Source: Macrocystis pyrifera
Taxonomy: Eukaryota > Sar > Phaeophyceae > Laminariales > Laminariaceae
Length of the DNA: 64,000 nucleotides
NCBI GenBank assembly: GCA_031763025.1
Contig: JASSKH010000035.1
Coordinates: 3,756,320 to 3,820,319 of the forward strand
Reading direction: 5' to 3'
The position numbers and the translations under genes were made by a program. A model generated the notes under the pieces. It was not told the origin of the DNA. It did not search any database and saw nothing but the letters and a program-made list of their open reading frames with translations. Below, one piece after another: positions 46,101-57,033 of the stretch (positions within the stretch are counted from its first letter, which is position 1; every line of letters starts with the position of its first letter).

Positions 46101-49100
46101 CCCAAAGGAGTGAGTATCATGTACAACGAAGTGCTGCTGTATATATTATCATGAGATCATATAAGAACGCCACGTACGTATTCATTGAAAAAAACATCGT
46201 ATCATTTTTTGGGGATCGCGACGTTGCACCTATGTATAAACTTCATGACGTTGCTCGCTTGAAACTAAGAAACATTTCAGGGTAATGTAAAGCTTAATAT
46301 GAGTAGGTTGATTCAGTCTAATGGGGCAAGGTGGCAACCATTGTTATGGCAGCTTGATATTGCAACCAACGCGAGAAGGCGCGTGCGTGCGCCCTTCCAA
46401 TCTTCCAATCCTTGGAGATTCTGTAGCTCGATTTTTTTCCCGAAGGTTTTTCCCGCTCTGAAGTTTCTTTTGGCACGTCAGGCGTTGGTACAATGATTTG
46501 CTTTTATCTATATATCTATATATATTCTTGTTTCTTTTTCTTTGTTTTGTTTCGTTTCTCTAGGTCATGGAATGTGTATGTCGTGCCTGTCGTACGCAGT
46601 ATGATGACATGGCATTGCATTGCATACGTGGCAACGTAGTATCTCTGTGTGGCGTAGCTTTGCGACCACAGAACTTGTATCTCTCTAGGATTGAAGAATC
46701 CGCACGGACACTGGTTGTGCTGTATGTCGACGGGTAGAAAGAACGGTTTAATGTGGAGAAAACAACAAGTTACGGTTACACTAGTTGAGCGACTTCGCGC
46801 CCACCTCGACGGCTGGTAACCATAGCAACAGAGTTGTCAGTTTTTCGTTGTGTATACGCACCTTAGTCTCAAAAGGGTTGACAATTACCAGGTACCATCT
46901 CCGAACAGAGCAAAAAAAGAAAAAAAGGGAAAGCGTGTTGCATGACCCTACTTAAGCGACTTCGCGCCCACCTCGACGGCCGGTAATACCCTAGCAACAG
47001 ATTGTCAGTTGTCAGTTTTTCGTTGGGTATACACAACTTAGTCTCAAGATAACGTGGTATATAGGATGTACCATGTAATATACATGCGAGGGATATAATT
47101 AGTGGTCCGGTGTCTGTTACGCGCCTGTGGCGCGCAAGCCCCCCGTAGGGCCCCCCCGGAGGCCAGAAAATTACGATATTTGCGCGAATATATATGTGCC
47201 CGGAAACCAAGGAACACAAAAAAAAAATTCGCCAAAGGCAAATTTGAAAAACAGCGTTCATGTTTTTCTTCGCCTTCGGCCAAAAAAGTTGCGCGCCCAA
47301 AATCGCGTGTTGCGCTGAACGCAACCAGGCCCCCTCCCTCCGCGGCTGTTGCGGAAAACGGATATGCTGACCGAAATGTTGCGCCAGCGCAACATCGCAA
47401 CAACCTAATCATGTCCCTGATACATAGGTTTCTCTATACGTGTTGTGTCTTGAAACCGATGTCCTCCGCGTGTTTAGACTTCCGTTTGGTATACTTTGTG
47501 TTTTAGACCAAGATATACCGAACGCTAGGCCAAACACGTACGTAGGGGGTATCGAGTCAAAGACACCACGAACAGGTACAGAGAACATAACTTGATGATA
47601 CTTGGCAGACGGAAGCGGTACAACACAGCAGTGCACGGTACAGGTGTACTGATCCTGATTCCAGCCATATAGTCTGCTTATTTTGTTGCACGACCCACGA
47701 ATCGAGCGCGAGAGATGTGATATATTTTACTTTTTTTACATTTTTTCGAACTTGTTCACAGCACAGCACAGAAAATTACCATATTTTGTAGCTATATGGA
47801 CTACAACAATACTTGTACTGTTATTGTATTAATATCACCTTTTTTCAGGAGGGTTAGCCCATATAAGCTCCGTACCAAGGTACATGCATATCGTGGAGCA
47901 TGCAGCGTGAGCGGACGTTTTTTCGTAATTCTACGATAACATTTTGCATGACCTGATGATCTGTCAGGGCCACCGCCTCTATGGAAAAATCGGGAGATTA
48001 GACAGGAAACCAAGAAAAAGGCCAAGAGTTCATATTCATGTGATAAATACATCAATGCTGTTGTGGTCCAAGGTCTGTTCGCTTTCTCTCTCGTTGTCCG
48101 TCTCGGAGTTTGCGAACATTCACACTACCCCCCCCCCGCCCGCAATTATATCGATCCTGCATCGAATCCACCTGTCTAAATATGTACGGTATACTATGGC
48201 ACCTGTGGGTGTAGTAGTATTACAGCAGTATTTTCCTGGTACGCAAATACATGAAAACGAGTGCTGGTGTCATTGATGCGATGATACGATAAATCTATCG
48301 ATTTCAGAATACAGACTCGCTTGCCGTTTTTGGTTTTTGATTGTCAACACGCGAAGGCTATTCTTAATTGCTGTACTATTAGTACCGTTTCTCGAAAACG
48401 ATCCGAATTACGCCGGGGGACGGAGAACGGACTCCGTGCACGCTGAAACAACCCCAGTTCGGTTCAAGCTAAGTTCTGGGCCAACCCTTTTCGTACTGCA
48501 GTCCCGTTTGGGGGATAAACAAGTCAAAATACATGTAATAGTGTGTCCCCAGCACGGGATTGCGGCCATGGAAGGTTCGAGAGGGGTCAACAGGCCTGAT
48601 GCACCTCTCTTGAACCATGACTGTACAGGGATGCCAGGAGATGGAGGGAGAAACACATTCGATACGATATCTAAATCCAACACTCTTCATATTTCGTAAT
48701 ATCCATGCACGTAAGATTCATCGCGACTGCTGTAGTAATAGTTCGTATTGATACATGGTTGTTTTGCTTGGTTCTTCCTTTGCTCCCCTCTACCCTCGTG
48801 GGCACGTCTTTGAGCACAACTGCAACTGCGACAGCTGCAAAATCCCCATAAGCCATGGCTTTATTGGCTGTCTGATGCGCTCATGGATTGATACACTCAA
48901 CCTGTTGTACCGGTGTACCAGTACATGTGATAAAACATATCGGTACATATACCTCGTGCCAGTATGATATTTACCTGGTCATCCCTATTTTTTTCCAAGT
49001 TGCGAGGCTCAAGTATTCTGGGTAGGTAATCGGTTAACCTTACTAGTACGAGTGGCCCAACAGACTTATTATGCCAATGCAGGGAGTCGACCTCAGGGCA

Positions 49101-52100
49101 TGGGCTGTTGGTCGTGCGTGAGTTCGAATCTCACGTCCACCACAAATACGCTTTTATCAAGAATTAGGGAATTTGGTCGAACAAAAATAATCCGATAAAC
49201 CCTCTCCTTGATCCCAAAAGATGTTTCTCCCTAGTCCCAAGAGATTGTTCACAATTGTGGACTAGGCTCGTACGGCCTCATACGAAGACCAAGATCGAAG
49301 CTCTCCTCCCCATCTCTCTCTCCACCCCACCGCCGCCGTCTTCCTTTCATATGTTTGTTGTTTCGCAGTGTGCCGATCGGGGTATTCTACGAAATAGTCG
49401 TCATGGAACGATCATCGTCGGTACCTGGGACGAGCCAAGCGTTCGAGCTGCTTGAAACGCCTGAGGAGGCGTCGTCAGGTGTCGGGGAGTTCCAGCATGT
49501 CGGCGGCGGGGGCGGAGCCGTGGGCGACATGAACACGGCGATGATAGTCATGGGTTCTGTCTGCTGCGGTAAGTGCGCGCACGCGTTTGGTCGTCGTTTG
49601 TGCGCCCGTATTTTTTTACAGAACACTCGTGCCCGAACTTGACGGAAGGTTAGGGTTGCGCACGTCTATCATATGATATGTATCATCTGCACGGTGATAT
49701 GATCTGATGTGTGCGCCGTGCGGAAAGCTGTTTTTGGGTGTGAAGGCGGCGCAGGGTTGCCTGCATGCCGATCAACGGCTCCGCATAAGGGGATGCCAAA
49801 TTGAGAGCGTGAATAACGGTGCTGGTGTTGGTACAACTTTGCGCAAAGCAAGGAAGGCTGTGCGCTAAGATACCTGAGTTGGACCGCATGCATGCACATG
49901 AACCTCTACTGTGGTACCGACACGCCAAGAGTGATAAAATATTCATGTTGGATGAATCGCATGCTTGTACTGCGACACCCGGCTCTTCCCCCCCCCCCTC
50001 GCCTCTTGTCTGGCAAAGGGCAGGACCATCGCACAGATGTTACAACGAAAATCCATTCCCGCGTTACGACCGCGCTTGTCTGCACCGACCGTAGCGCACC
50101 CTGCTCAGTGCGATGCTGCACCAAGCTACTCCAACCGTGGAAACTTCCCATCTTACTGTACACCCCCCCTTCCCTCTCTGCCGTGGCGTATGGATTATGG
50201 CAGGAGTGATTCTAATGGGGGCTTTGTGCGCGGCTTCCTGGTTCGCGGCCCGTCGCCACGTTGCCATCGCCGATGGGAAAGGGATGGGTGCGGAACATGA
50301 CATTGAACGCAACGGTATGGGCGGGGGCTACGGCGACACCAGTTCTCGAGGATACTCGAACAGCTCCACGCCGACGTACAGGCGCAGCATGCAGAGCAGC
50401 ACCTCCCTGAAGAACATGCACACGCCCGGTAGCCAGCACCCTTACAGCTCGGGGCCCGGGATGAAAGGGAGCGGCGACAGCGTCACAGAATACAGCTCCA
50501 CCAGCAGGACTCTCGCCCGCGGTGATACTCAGCGAGCGCGCTCCAACAGCCACGACAGCAGGAACGGCTCGGACGACTCGCGGATTCAAATGTACTCGAT
50601 CTCTTCTAGGAGGGGGGGAGACGGCTACGATGAAGGTGGACCGGTCATGCTTGCCACCACGCCGGGAAGGTCCAGAACGAATTCAAGCTCTAGGACTCCC
50701 GCGAGGTCGGGGACCACCGGTAGGTCCATCACCCCCAGGCTGCGGTCGAGCTCGGGCAGCAGCCGCGGACGCCAGATGTACAACGCATCCAACCCACCCT
50801 ATGAGGATGGCAAAGATTGGGGTGACCCGAACCGGCGTAGGTCTTCGTACTCGCCCAGGTCCCGGAAACGCTCGGGCGAAGGGCGAGACTTCGACTGGCG
50901 TAGCTGGGGAGGGGGAGGGAGCAGGTCCGGGCACCGGAGCGGTAGCGGTGGCAGTGAGCGTCCCCCGCGCTTTGACGACGGTCCCGCGGAATATTTCGGT
51001 GACCGGGCCTCCATGGACGCGGAGTTGCCGCCGCGTCGGTCCAGCCGACACCGCAGCCCGCGGGGACACCAGTACCGCAGCCGCAGCCAAGAGCGCAGCC
51101 ATGGACGCAGCGGAGGCCATGGGCATAGCCATGGCGGCAGCCAAAGGAGTCACATTCTCGGCTACCGCCGCAGCTCATCTGGGACGCGCATTTCGCCCAC
51201 TCGCAGCAGCAGCGAGTCCACGGACTGGACGTCGGAAGGATCGAGGCGTAGGAACGATCGCAGGGACGATCGCGGCCGGTCCATGCCCGCGGAAGAGATG
51301 GGGAGAAGGCGGGGGCGGCGCACGCACAGCACCTCGAGCGTGTCGAGGCTTGAGATGGACCGCCTCGATGTGGAGGACGGCGGGCGGTATGACCACAGGC
51401 GCCGCGATTTCGAGTGCAGGACTGCGCCCAACGAGGGGGAGTGGAGGCGCCGTCGGAACTTCGAGTCTCCCTCGCGACACAGCCCCTACAGGAGCGGGAT
51501 GGTGCGTGGCGAGCTAGCGTAACTTTTACTTCTAACATGTCGTCTAGTACCGTCATATACGTAGTTTTACCGAGCGTGTGACAACTTGACGGCTGCATGC
51601 TGGCGGTGGTTGCGTACGGTGGGCGCGCGTCAAAGTGTGTGGTGCCGCGGTGGCACCAGGATGGGCTCCGACGGAAAGTGGACGCGACCTGTTCTTGCGT
51701 TCATATTTGTGTTTTATGTTCTTTGCTTTGTTCTTGTGTTAATTTTCGTTATTGCTTCTTAATACTTGAATTGTTTTCGATAGGGATTCGTGTTGGTCTC
51801 GGTTTCGTTTTAGTTTTGGTTGTAGGGCAGGGTCTCATTATCGTTCTTTTTTTCGTTTTTGTGGGATGGGAGTGCCTTTCGGATATATAATTTGGAGCAT
51901 GAGACCGTCGGCTGCACACATTCATATCATTGGTGCATTGGTGCGGTGTTGCATGGCGTCGCTTGACGATGTGCCTTACCTTTCCTCAAACCGTCCTGAT
52001 TCAGTTTCTAGTGTATTTTCTCTTGTTGCTTTTCTCGTTGCTGCGTGTAGCATTTCGTGTGACCACGGGCTTTGTTGAGGCGGCATAACATACTGTAGTT

Positions 52101-54299
52101 ATACCAGGTACCAGGGTATGAGCGAACAACAGTAATAACATATATAAACACAAACTGCTTGCTTATTTGCACTGGTGGTGTTCCTATAACACAAACAAAA
52201 AGGACCCCCTTGCCGCATGGCTGGGCTGACTGGCGCTTTCGATGCGCGGACGACGTCCTTCTGTGTGCGTGTGCGGCTCGAACCCGATGCTCGCGAAACG
52301 CGACAGCAGTAGTAGCTTCAGGTCGCTCGTCACCCCAGCAAGAAAAAAATGTGTCCTCGCTCCGATGTCACCGCCGGCCAGGCTGCCTGCTGAAGACCCA
52401 GCACACGCCTCTACTCGATCGATGCCGACGTTCGACTCAATCTTTATGCCCCCCTGCCTCCCGTACCCTAGCCCGTAGCCAAGCGACGTCCAATGTTAAA
52501 CCACTGTTTACATTCCCCTCACGGCGATTATCCCGCCACTGTCACCGCCGTCGCAGGCTGAAGCTGGTGTTCCGCCGGACGTGAGCTGGGAGGAGCTCAG
52601 GTCCCGGTACCTCAGGGACAAAAACCCGCATCCGCCGCGCGTGACAAAGACGCACTCCTTGCCCGAGTATGGCGACGCCATTCGCGAGTCCGACTCCCTG
52701 TCGACAGAAGGCAGCAACCCTTTCCGGTCGGCAAACCCCGAGCGCGTGCACTCCGCCGACGAAAAGCCCTCCACCGGCGGTGCCGGACAGCAGTGGCATG
52801 ACGGCGTTAGCAAGGACAGGGGCTCCAACGGCAGCAGCGGCAAGCCCGACCTTGGCATGTCAGCCCCCGCCCTGTCCCCCAGCGCGCGCGCGGACAGCGC
52901 TAGGGCGGCTGCGAGGGACGCGCAGATGTCGGCGGAGAGAGCCCTCGCTGCGGCGGCGACGGCGTCAAGAGCGGCGGACCTGGCAGCGCGGGCAGCGATG
53001 GAGGTATGACGCGTGTACCGTACCCCGGTCGTGCAAAAGTGCCGACTTGTTTCGTTTTTGCGAGAGGAGAGGGGGGGGGGTTACGGGTCACAGTGATCGA
53101 TATGCATATCACGCAAGATAGGTTTACGGACTCAGGTGTAGGCCAAACACATTCAGGGGAGGGGGGGGGTTTCGGGAGGAGGGAGTGGAGTGCCGTCAAA
53201 GTGGTTGGCTGGAAGCGCGGCAGTTCGGGTCAAGTATGGATTTGGACGTGAGGCACCCGCCGCTTATTATAATGCACCGTGGTGGCAGCGAACACTATCG
53301 CCATTTGTTGACGTCGGGGACAATCCGATTGTTTCTGCACGGTGTTAATATTTGACACGATCGATCTCCCTGAGCATCACACCGGTCAAAAAACAAAACA
53401 AAACAAAAAATATCATAAAAGGAATGACTGTCTATTGTACTGTCGCCGATCTCACCCATGACAAACGTCGCAGTAAGCGCTGGCCGTTTGACGACTCCCC
53501 TCACATCCTCCGTCGGTGTCGCGCTTCTGGACTGACTCAAATGCAGGCGGAGGCTGAAGCTGAGGCCGAGCGGTACTCGGCAGGGGGGCCGCTTTCCATG
53601 GACAACGCCGAGGAGGTAACAGCCTCCACTCTCACACCTGACACGTCTATTAAGGGCAGGTTGGCGGCGTACAGCCCCCGGAGCGCCAACATGGCCGGTA
53701 GCGCCGATAAGAACAAAGAGAAGCAGAACACTGGGGATAAACCGGAGGAAGTCGCTGGGATGACTCGATCGCGCAGCAGCCGGGGCAGACCCGACAACAG
53801 TTGGGTTACGGCTAGGGTCAGGGGTCCGGACACCGCGGGGGGTAGCGGCGGCGCCGGCGGCAGCGGCGGCGGCCAGCCGACCAAAACCGGCACCGCCGTC
53901 GGAGGCGGTGGCGTTGACGGCTCTGGACGAGACTCTAGCGTAGACTCTGTGGGGGACATCGGAGGTGTCCATGGAAGGAGGAGGCACCATGATAGGCTGG
54001 GCGAGGACTTCGCCGCGAAGAGGCGGGCGTTTGTGAGGCAATACTCCGGTTCTACCTGCGACGATTCGGAGATCTCCATCTTCGACAACATGGCAACTGG
54101 CATCGGTGGACGAAAGCAATACCTCTCCATGAACTCCGAGATCACTTCGTTCGATGAATCCGAGTACTCTCTTGGAGAGGGGATGCAGGCAATGGAGGCG
54201 TACGCTAGGCGCACGTCCGGCGCGGTGTCCCCGCTCAGGCGCGGGGGGCGGCGGCCGCGGCGGCTACGGCGGCGAAGGACCGCGTTGAGATCGCGGTGA
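34160..54299 (+). CDS. secreted/single-pass membrane protein with Arg/Ser-rich tail, eight exons
   Basis: Exons: 34160-34394, 35134-35215, 35521-35632, 46036-46109, 49369-49568, 50204-51501, 52557-53003, 53547-54299. All junctions are GT-AG and the phases (1, 2, 0, 2, 1, 0, 0) agree throughout. The ATG at 34214 is preferred because it opens a signal peptide (MLLLSGAAACLLGASLVAAQ); the product is then 1,048 residues. Residues about 21-202 are extracellular and beta-type (FFVKFEVSGGVSGPYDVNLL, SISVTIPK, FYEIVVME) with Cys in FCSWENSC; spacing recalls Kre9/Knh1-like domains, unproven. The membrane helix spans exons 5 and 6 (TAMIVMGSVCC, then GVILMGALCAASWFA), followed by ARRH. The tail is Arg/Ser/Gly-rich, then Ala-rich and probably coiled (exon 7). 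Intron 3 is about 10.4 kb and full of mobile DNA. The C-terminus is uncertain (see 54230-54387). Function unknown; perhaps a wall-sensing protein. Confidence 0.75.
37060..37215 (+). repeat. old dispersed repeat family R2, copy 3, intronic
   Basis: GATCGTCGTAACTCAGGTCA, followed by GGGTCACGAATCAGGCTC, matches 18430-18545 and, in reverse, 31150-31330. CCTCGTCGACTCGC follows, as in the 31-kb copy. Confidence 0.6.
38448..38556. mobile_element. 109-bp MITE, copy 2, intronic
   Basis: The ends TATTACGGGGG and CCCCCGTAATA are perfect inverted repeats. The interior matches the copies at 7345 and 41993. Confidence 0.88.
39215..39345 (+). repeat. dispersed repeat family R3, partial copy
   Basis: GGCACGGACACTGGTTGTGC, then ATGTCGACGGGTAGAAAGAA, is shared with 41777-41985 and 46567-46765. 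This copy has only the 3' two thirds. A fragment also lies at 41707-41760. Confidence 0.75.
39540..40232. repeat. long imperfect inverted repeat, about 265-bp arms
   Basis: The arms 39540-39810 and 39972-40232 match in reverse complement at roughly 75-80% by eye (for example GACCCTCAAACTT, GAGCACTCTCAGAG, CTCGTGCCCTGTGA, CCATAAGAGTCAGCC). The spacer is about 160 bp. The left arm has a 92-codon minus frame at 39708-39430 (VHVWAEIGNGSMSTDG) with no family match that I know. It may be a foldback element or two head-to-head copies of an unknown repeat. Confidence 0.75.
40548..40660 (+). repeat. old dispersed repeat family R1, intronic copy
   Basis: TTGTTGTTGCTCCCACATTA, followed by AAGTCCGTGGTCACACAAAG, matches 17070-17190 closely and the start of the copies at 20690 and 30545. 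Confidence 0.65.
41355..41645 (+). mobile_element. tRNA-derived SINE, copy 3, 3' truncated
   Basis: It starts GGCGTCCCCGGTGG like copy 1 and ends within CCTCCTAT, without an A tail. Relative to its sisters, CC is replaced by TTTACCTGG at about 41540-41548, which creates one of the TACCTGGTA motifs. That insertion must be younger than the SINE. Confidence 0.82.
41777..41985 (+). repeat. dispersed repeat family R3, longest copy
   Basis: About 209 bp, starting TGTATGTCGTACCTGTCGTA, with CGTAGTATCTCTGTGGCGTA and CACGGACACTG inside, and ending in GGTAGAAAGAACGGTTTAAT plus an ACACGCA-like end. It matches 46567-46765 over its whole length. It has no coding capacity. A solo-LTR origin is possible but unproven. 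Confidence 0.78.
41993..42103. mobile_element. 111-bp MITE, copy 3, intronic
   Basis: Its ends TATTACGGGGG / CCCCCGTAATA and the interior match copies 1 and 2. It abuts the R3 repeat and a CACCTGGTA motif on its left. Confidence 0.88.
42325..42557 (+). mobile_element. tRNA-derived SINE, copy 4, head missing
   Basis: It matches copy 1 from GCTCATAGGGACTTTTTCTT to GTGATGA, lacks the tRNA-like head and has no A tail; CAGGTAACAGGTAGG follows. A TACCTGGTA motif lies just upstream at 42309. Confidence 0.85.
44262..44345 (+). mobile_element. relic of a LINE C-terminus ending in a short C tract
   Basis: The reading SRKGCVVNRQITTAS parallels the LINE C-terminus at 21737 (SRKGCVVNGQMTKAS). It then runs TTAGTAACCCCC, resembling the ATGAGTAC plus C tail of that LINE. 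Only the last 25 codons or so remain. Confidence 0.65.
44612..44896 (-). other. unrecognised 94-codon frame, intronic
   Basis: The minus-strand frame begins MRRRAYVIEKTLLPIV and contains FMTRMIRRLRDYYKLN. It looks protein-like, but has no known domain and no supporting splice sites. It could be a mobile-element fragment antisense to the intron. Confidence 0.25.
45642..45814. repeat. cluster of TACCAGGTA motifs, two as overlapping dimers
   Basis: Exact TACCAGGTA starts at 45642, 45649, 45765, 45799 and 45806. The pairs overlap with a 7-bp period (TACCAGGTACCAGGTATT at both 45642 and 45799), so the unit can expand as (TACCAGG)n. It lies about 220 bp before the acceptor of exon 4. Confidence 0.85.
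46567..46765 (+). repeat. dispersed repeat family R3, copy
   Basis: It matches 41777-41985 from TGTATGTCGTGCCTGTCGTA to GGTAGAAAGAACGGTTTAAT. It lies in intron 4 of the membrane-protein gene. Confidence 0.78.
46784..47050. repeat. direct repeat, about 95-bp units 168 bp apart
   Basis: CGACTTCGCGCCCACCTCGA and the following GTCAGTTTTTCGTTG to TTAGTCTCAA occur at 46784-46880 and 46952-47050. A TACCAGGTA lies between them at 46886. Confidence 0.75.
49079..49141 (+). tRNA. tRNA-derived 3' half, probable pseudogene
   Basis: CGTGAGTTCGAATCTCACG forms a perfect T arm, followed by TCCACCA, as at a tRNA 3' end. The matching 5' acceptor strand and D arm are absent upstream. The preceding GTTGGTCG resembles a long variable arm as in tRNA-Leu or tRNA-Ser. 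It lies in intron 4 of the membrane-protein gene and is probably a retroposed or truncated copy. Confidence 0.35.
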
Positions 54300-54387
54300 G
54301 GAGAAAAAAAACTCGCCTCCAAACGGGGATCCGTCAAGTTCCCCCAAGACGACGAAGGAAGCTGCCGCCACCACGGCCGACAAAAAC
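54300..54387 (+). other. possible true C-terminus of the membrane protein, in other frames
   Basis: The main frame stops at 54297-54299. From about 54248 a second frame reads an Ala-rich KDRVEIA stretch, and from about 54301 a third frame reads SPKTTKEAAATTADKNISEE to a TAA at 54385-54387. Both resemble the gene's own composition. The switches fall at a run of six G and a run of eight A, so homopolymer length errors, or real frame changes, may separate the listed stop from the real one. Confidence 0.4.
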
Positions 54388-57033
54388 ATTTCAGAAGAGG
54401 CCAACCCACTCGAGCCCGGAGTGGTTGCCACGTAAGAGGCGACAGGTTGGCGACAACCCGTGCCGCAAGAGACACCACCGCAAGGAATGGTTGCGGTCGG
54501 GATGATGATGTCCCCCGCCTGGGCGCCGGGGCGCGTGTTGAAGAACGGCAAGTCCACGTTTTTATGACGTCAAAGATTGCAGAGCAGAACGAGAGACGAT
54601 GTTCCTCTCTGTCATGGAAGCTTTTTTTAGGAGGGGCCGGCGGGGGGGGGGTGGCGGACCCCGAGTGTTTGACTCCACCGCGCCAAGCGCTCCGTAAGGA
54701 CGGCAGAGGGTGGTGTCGTGGTGTCCAGCTGCCTTTAAAGGCTTTATAACGAACGCGCTCGTCAGCACCCGCACCGTCGCAGGGATATACTATTATTGAC
54801 GTCAATACTTATACTCTTACAGTAGCCATGTTTGCCCTCAGAAGGTTAGCAGAACGAGAGTTTTTTGCCCCAAGTTGGTTGGGTGGCTGGCTCGGTGACC
54901 TTTTAGAGTCTGATACAGTTGCACGCCTAGCTGTCAAGTGGGCGGCGCGTATTTTGGTTTGTTCCATATCCTTTTGTTACAACTTTTCGTTACATTACGT
55001 GGAATTGAGGAGGCGTTTTGTGTGGCACCCCAGTGCGTGAGGGGCTGCTGTAGCCTAATCGACGGAAAAGAGCGTGCGCGATGTTCAGTTCTTCGATCGA
55101 CTTGATTCGTATCTGGTTCAGTTTTTAATGATTCGTGTTTTTTTTTTGCCCTTTCGCTGTGGTTCGATTGTGTTAGATCGTGCAGCAGTACTCCCGCGGG
55201 TGAGCTACTGGTGTGTAGCTCTCGAGACGTTTTGTTCTCGCGGGGCTAAAGGTTAATGCTTTTAATAGTGTATTGCTGCTGTTTTAGTGCGAAAAAAGGG
55301 TTTTGGTTTGATTACCTAGTGCACCAAAAAAAATTAGTTGTTGTAGACCTACAGACTCGTTGCACGCCTTAAATCCTCGAACCTTCCTGTGTGACAGGCT
55401 TGCATGTTGCGTGAGTTGCGACTTTTTTTTTTGGTAACGTCGGAAAAGAATCCGGGGAGCAACTTCCAGGTGCCGTGCCGTCGAAGCGAAAATGCGCCGG
55501 GTTTGGTTAACAGGATGCGGACGGTGTTCGAGAGCATGGCAACGTTAATATTGCTATGAGGCTATGTTGTAGAATACGGCGGGATTGTGGCGGGGGGTGC
55601 ACTCATTATCATGCATGGCCGTAGTCGTATGATTATATGTGTGGAGGGGTACTTTTACGAAGGTTCCTATACGTGATTCCTATACGAAGTAAATCCCATT
55701 GACGTTGGCGGTGTTATAGTCGTAGATAAAGCGCAACAGGTGGGGTGAGGCGAGCATGCATGCGGCGGTGCTAAGCACCGTTTGGGTGTCATGTTTGTTT
55801 TTGATGTGATCTGTGTCCCTCGGGAAGACGGAAATTGAATGGGTGAAATAGTGCACAAACTACTGCTGTACGAGAGGTTATCAGCGTTTGACGTTGAAGG
55901 CGTGTGCCAGGCTTAGGAGAGGGTGACGGTGATGGCAACGATTATGATGGGGGTGGAGGATTGGTCCTCGCCTCCTGCAAACTCCCCAGATATTGATTGG
56001 TGTGTGTCCCTCAAGTTGGTGTCGCGCACGCGCGCGGTTTGTGCTACTGTATTAGTTTTTGTGGCGCATGATCGAGGGAATCGTGCGTCGTGCGGTAATC
56101 GAGGCTTCTTGTTGGTTGCGCCAGTAATGTGGTTGCCGTAGCCGTTGCTGTCGTTTTTTTCTTCTTTTTCACGCGGTATACCGTATTTTCTCTCTGTATG
56201 ATATATATATTTGAATGCTGTACTCGAGGGCGTTTCACGTCTACATGTAGACCTGAATTTGCATACTCGGATTTGTCCCTTTTTTGTATATATACAGTAA
56301 TGCTTTTTTTGTGTATATACAGTAGTACCGCAGCTAGATGCAGCGTCGTTCTTGATGAGGGTGGGTGAGTGTAAGGGCCGCAGGCGGTCATATCCATCGA
56401 CTAAGCGTACGGGCGCGTAAAAACCGCCGACTGCTGCACTACATTCTGGCTGTGCTTGCCACCAGCGAAAGGAAAGCGGACTGCCGTGGCGGACGAGAGT
56501 GCGCTGTGCCCGTCACCAGAGCAAGGAAAGCCGACTGCTGTGGCGGACGAGAGGGACGGGCGATCATCATCACCATCACCATTATCAAAATCATCTTCTT
56601 TTCTGTACGCCCCCTTTTAGGTTTGCCACGGCGCCAGTCAACTGTTTTCGTTTCTTTCTCGGCGTCATTTCGGTTTCGTTTTTTTTTGCCGCCGCGTTTT
56701 TTTTCCGTTTGCTTAGCCGCAATAGCCGCAATGACAAGATACTTGATACAATGGAAGTGTACTGATGACGTGCTTGGGGGTGAACCACCTTCAGGTGGAG
56801 CTTGATTTCGTCGTGCACACGCGCGCGGTGACTTTGGTTTCCGGGATCATTTGCTTGGCCGGGCTTTACGGAAGGAAGGTTGATCAATACGTTGGCTGCA
56901 GGCATGAGCGCTATTTGAGGCAGGTTTTACGTAGCTGTAGGCGATTTGTGTCTCGCCAACGTGAGAGCAGTCGGAAGCTTTCTTTGGAGGTCGTAGACCC
57001 AGAGATTTCTCGGCGGATTGTTACCTGCAGTAG
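54388..57033. other. 3' flank, no supported gene
   Basis: The 5' part is probably 3' UTR of the membrane-protein gene. Open frames at 54447-54749 and 56365-56805 (plus) have no domain. T runs and a TATATATA stretch occur near 56200-56330. Confidence 0.35.
55593..55640 (-). repeat. 3'-end fragment of the poly(C)-tailed retroposon
   Basis: On the minus strand CATACGACTACGGCCATGCA is followed by TGATAATGAGTGCA and a run of six C, the tail arrangement of the full copies. Confidence 0.6.

Noticed and set aside
47102-47506. 134-codon frame in intron 4
   Set aside because: Composition follows local G+C-rich and A-rich patches, with no domain or splice support.
48337-48699. 120-codon plus frame and overlapping minus frames
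   Set aside because: Protein-like patches occur on both strands, but neither has splice-compatible edges with the surrounding gene. Probably a mobile-element scrap.
50522-51598. Long overlapping frames on both strands across exon 6 (331, 289 and 156 codons)
   Set aside because: They are shadows of a G+C-rich, Arg/Ser-coding exon. Only the 50204-51501 frame joins its neighbours in phase and contains the membrane helix.
53295-54805. Minus-strand frames of 274 and 422 codons over exon 8
   Set aside because: They are antisense to a supported exon. Their Pro- and Ser-rich text is what the reverse of Gly/Ala/Arg codons gives, and there are no consistent splice sites.
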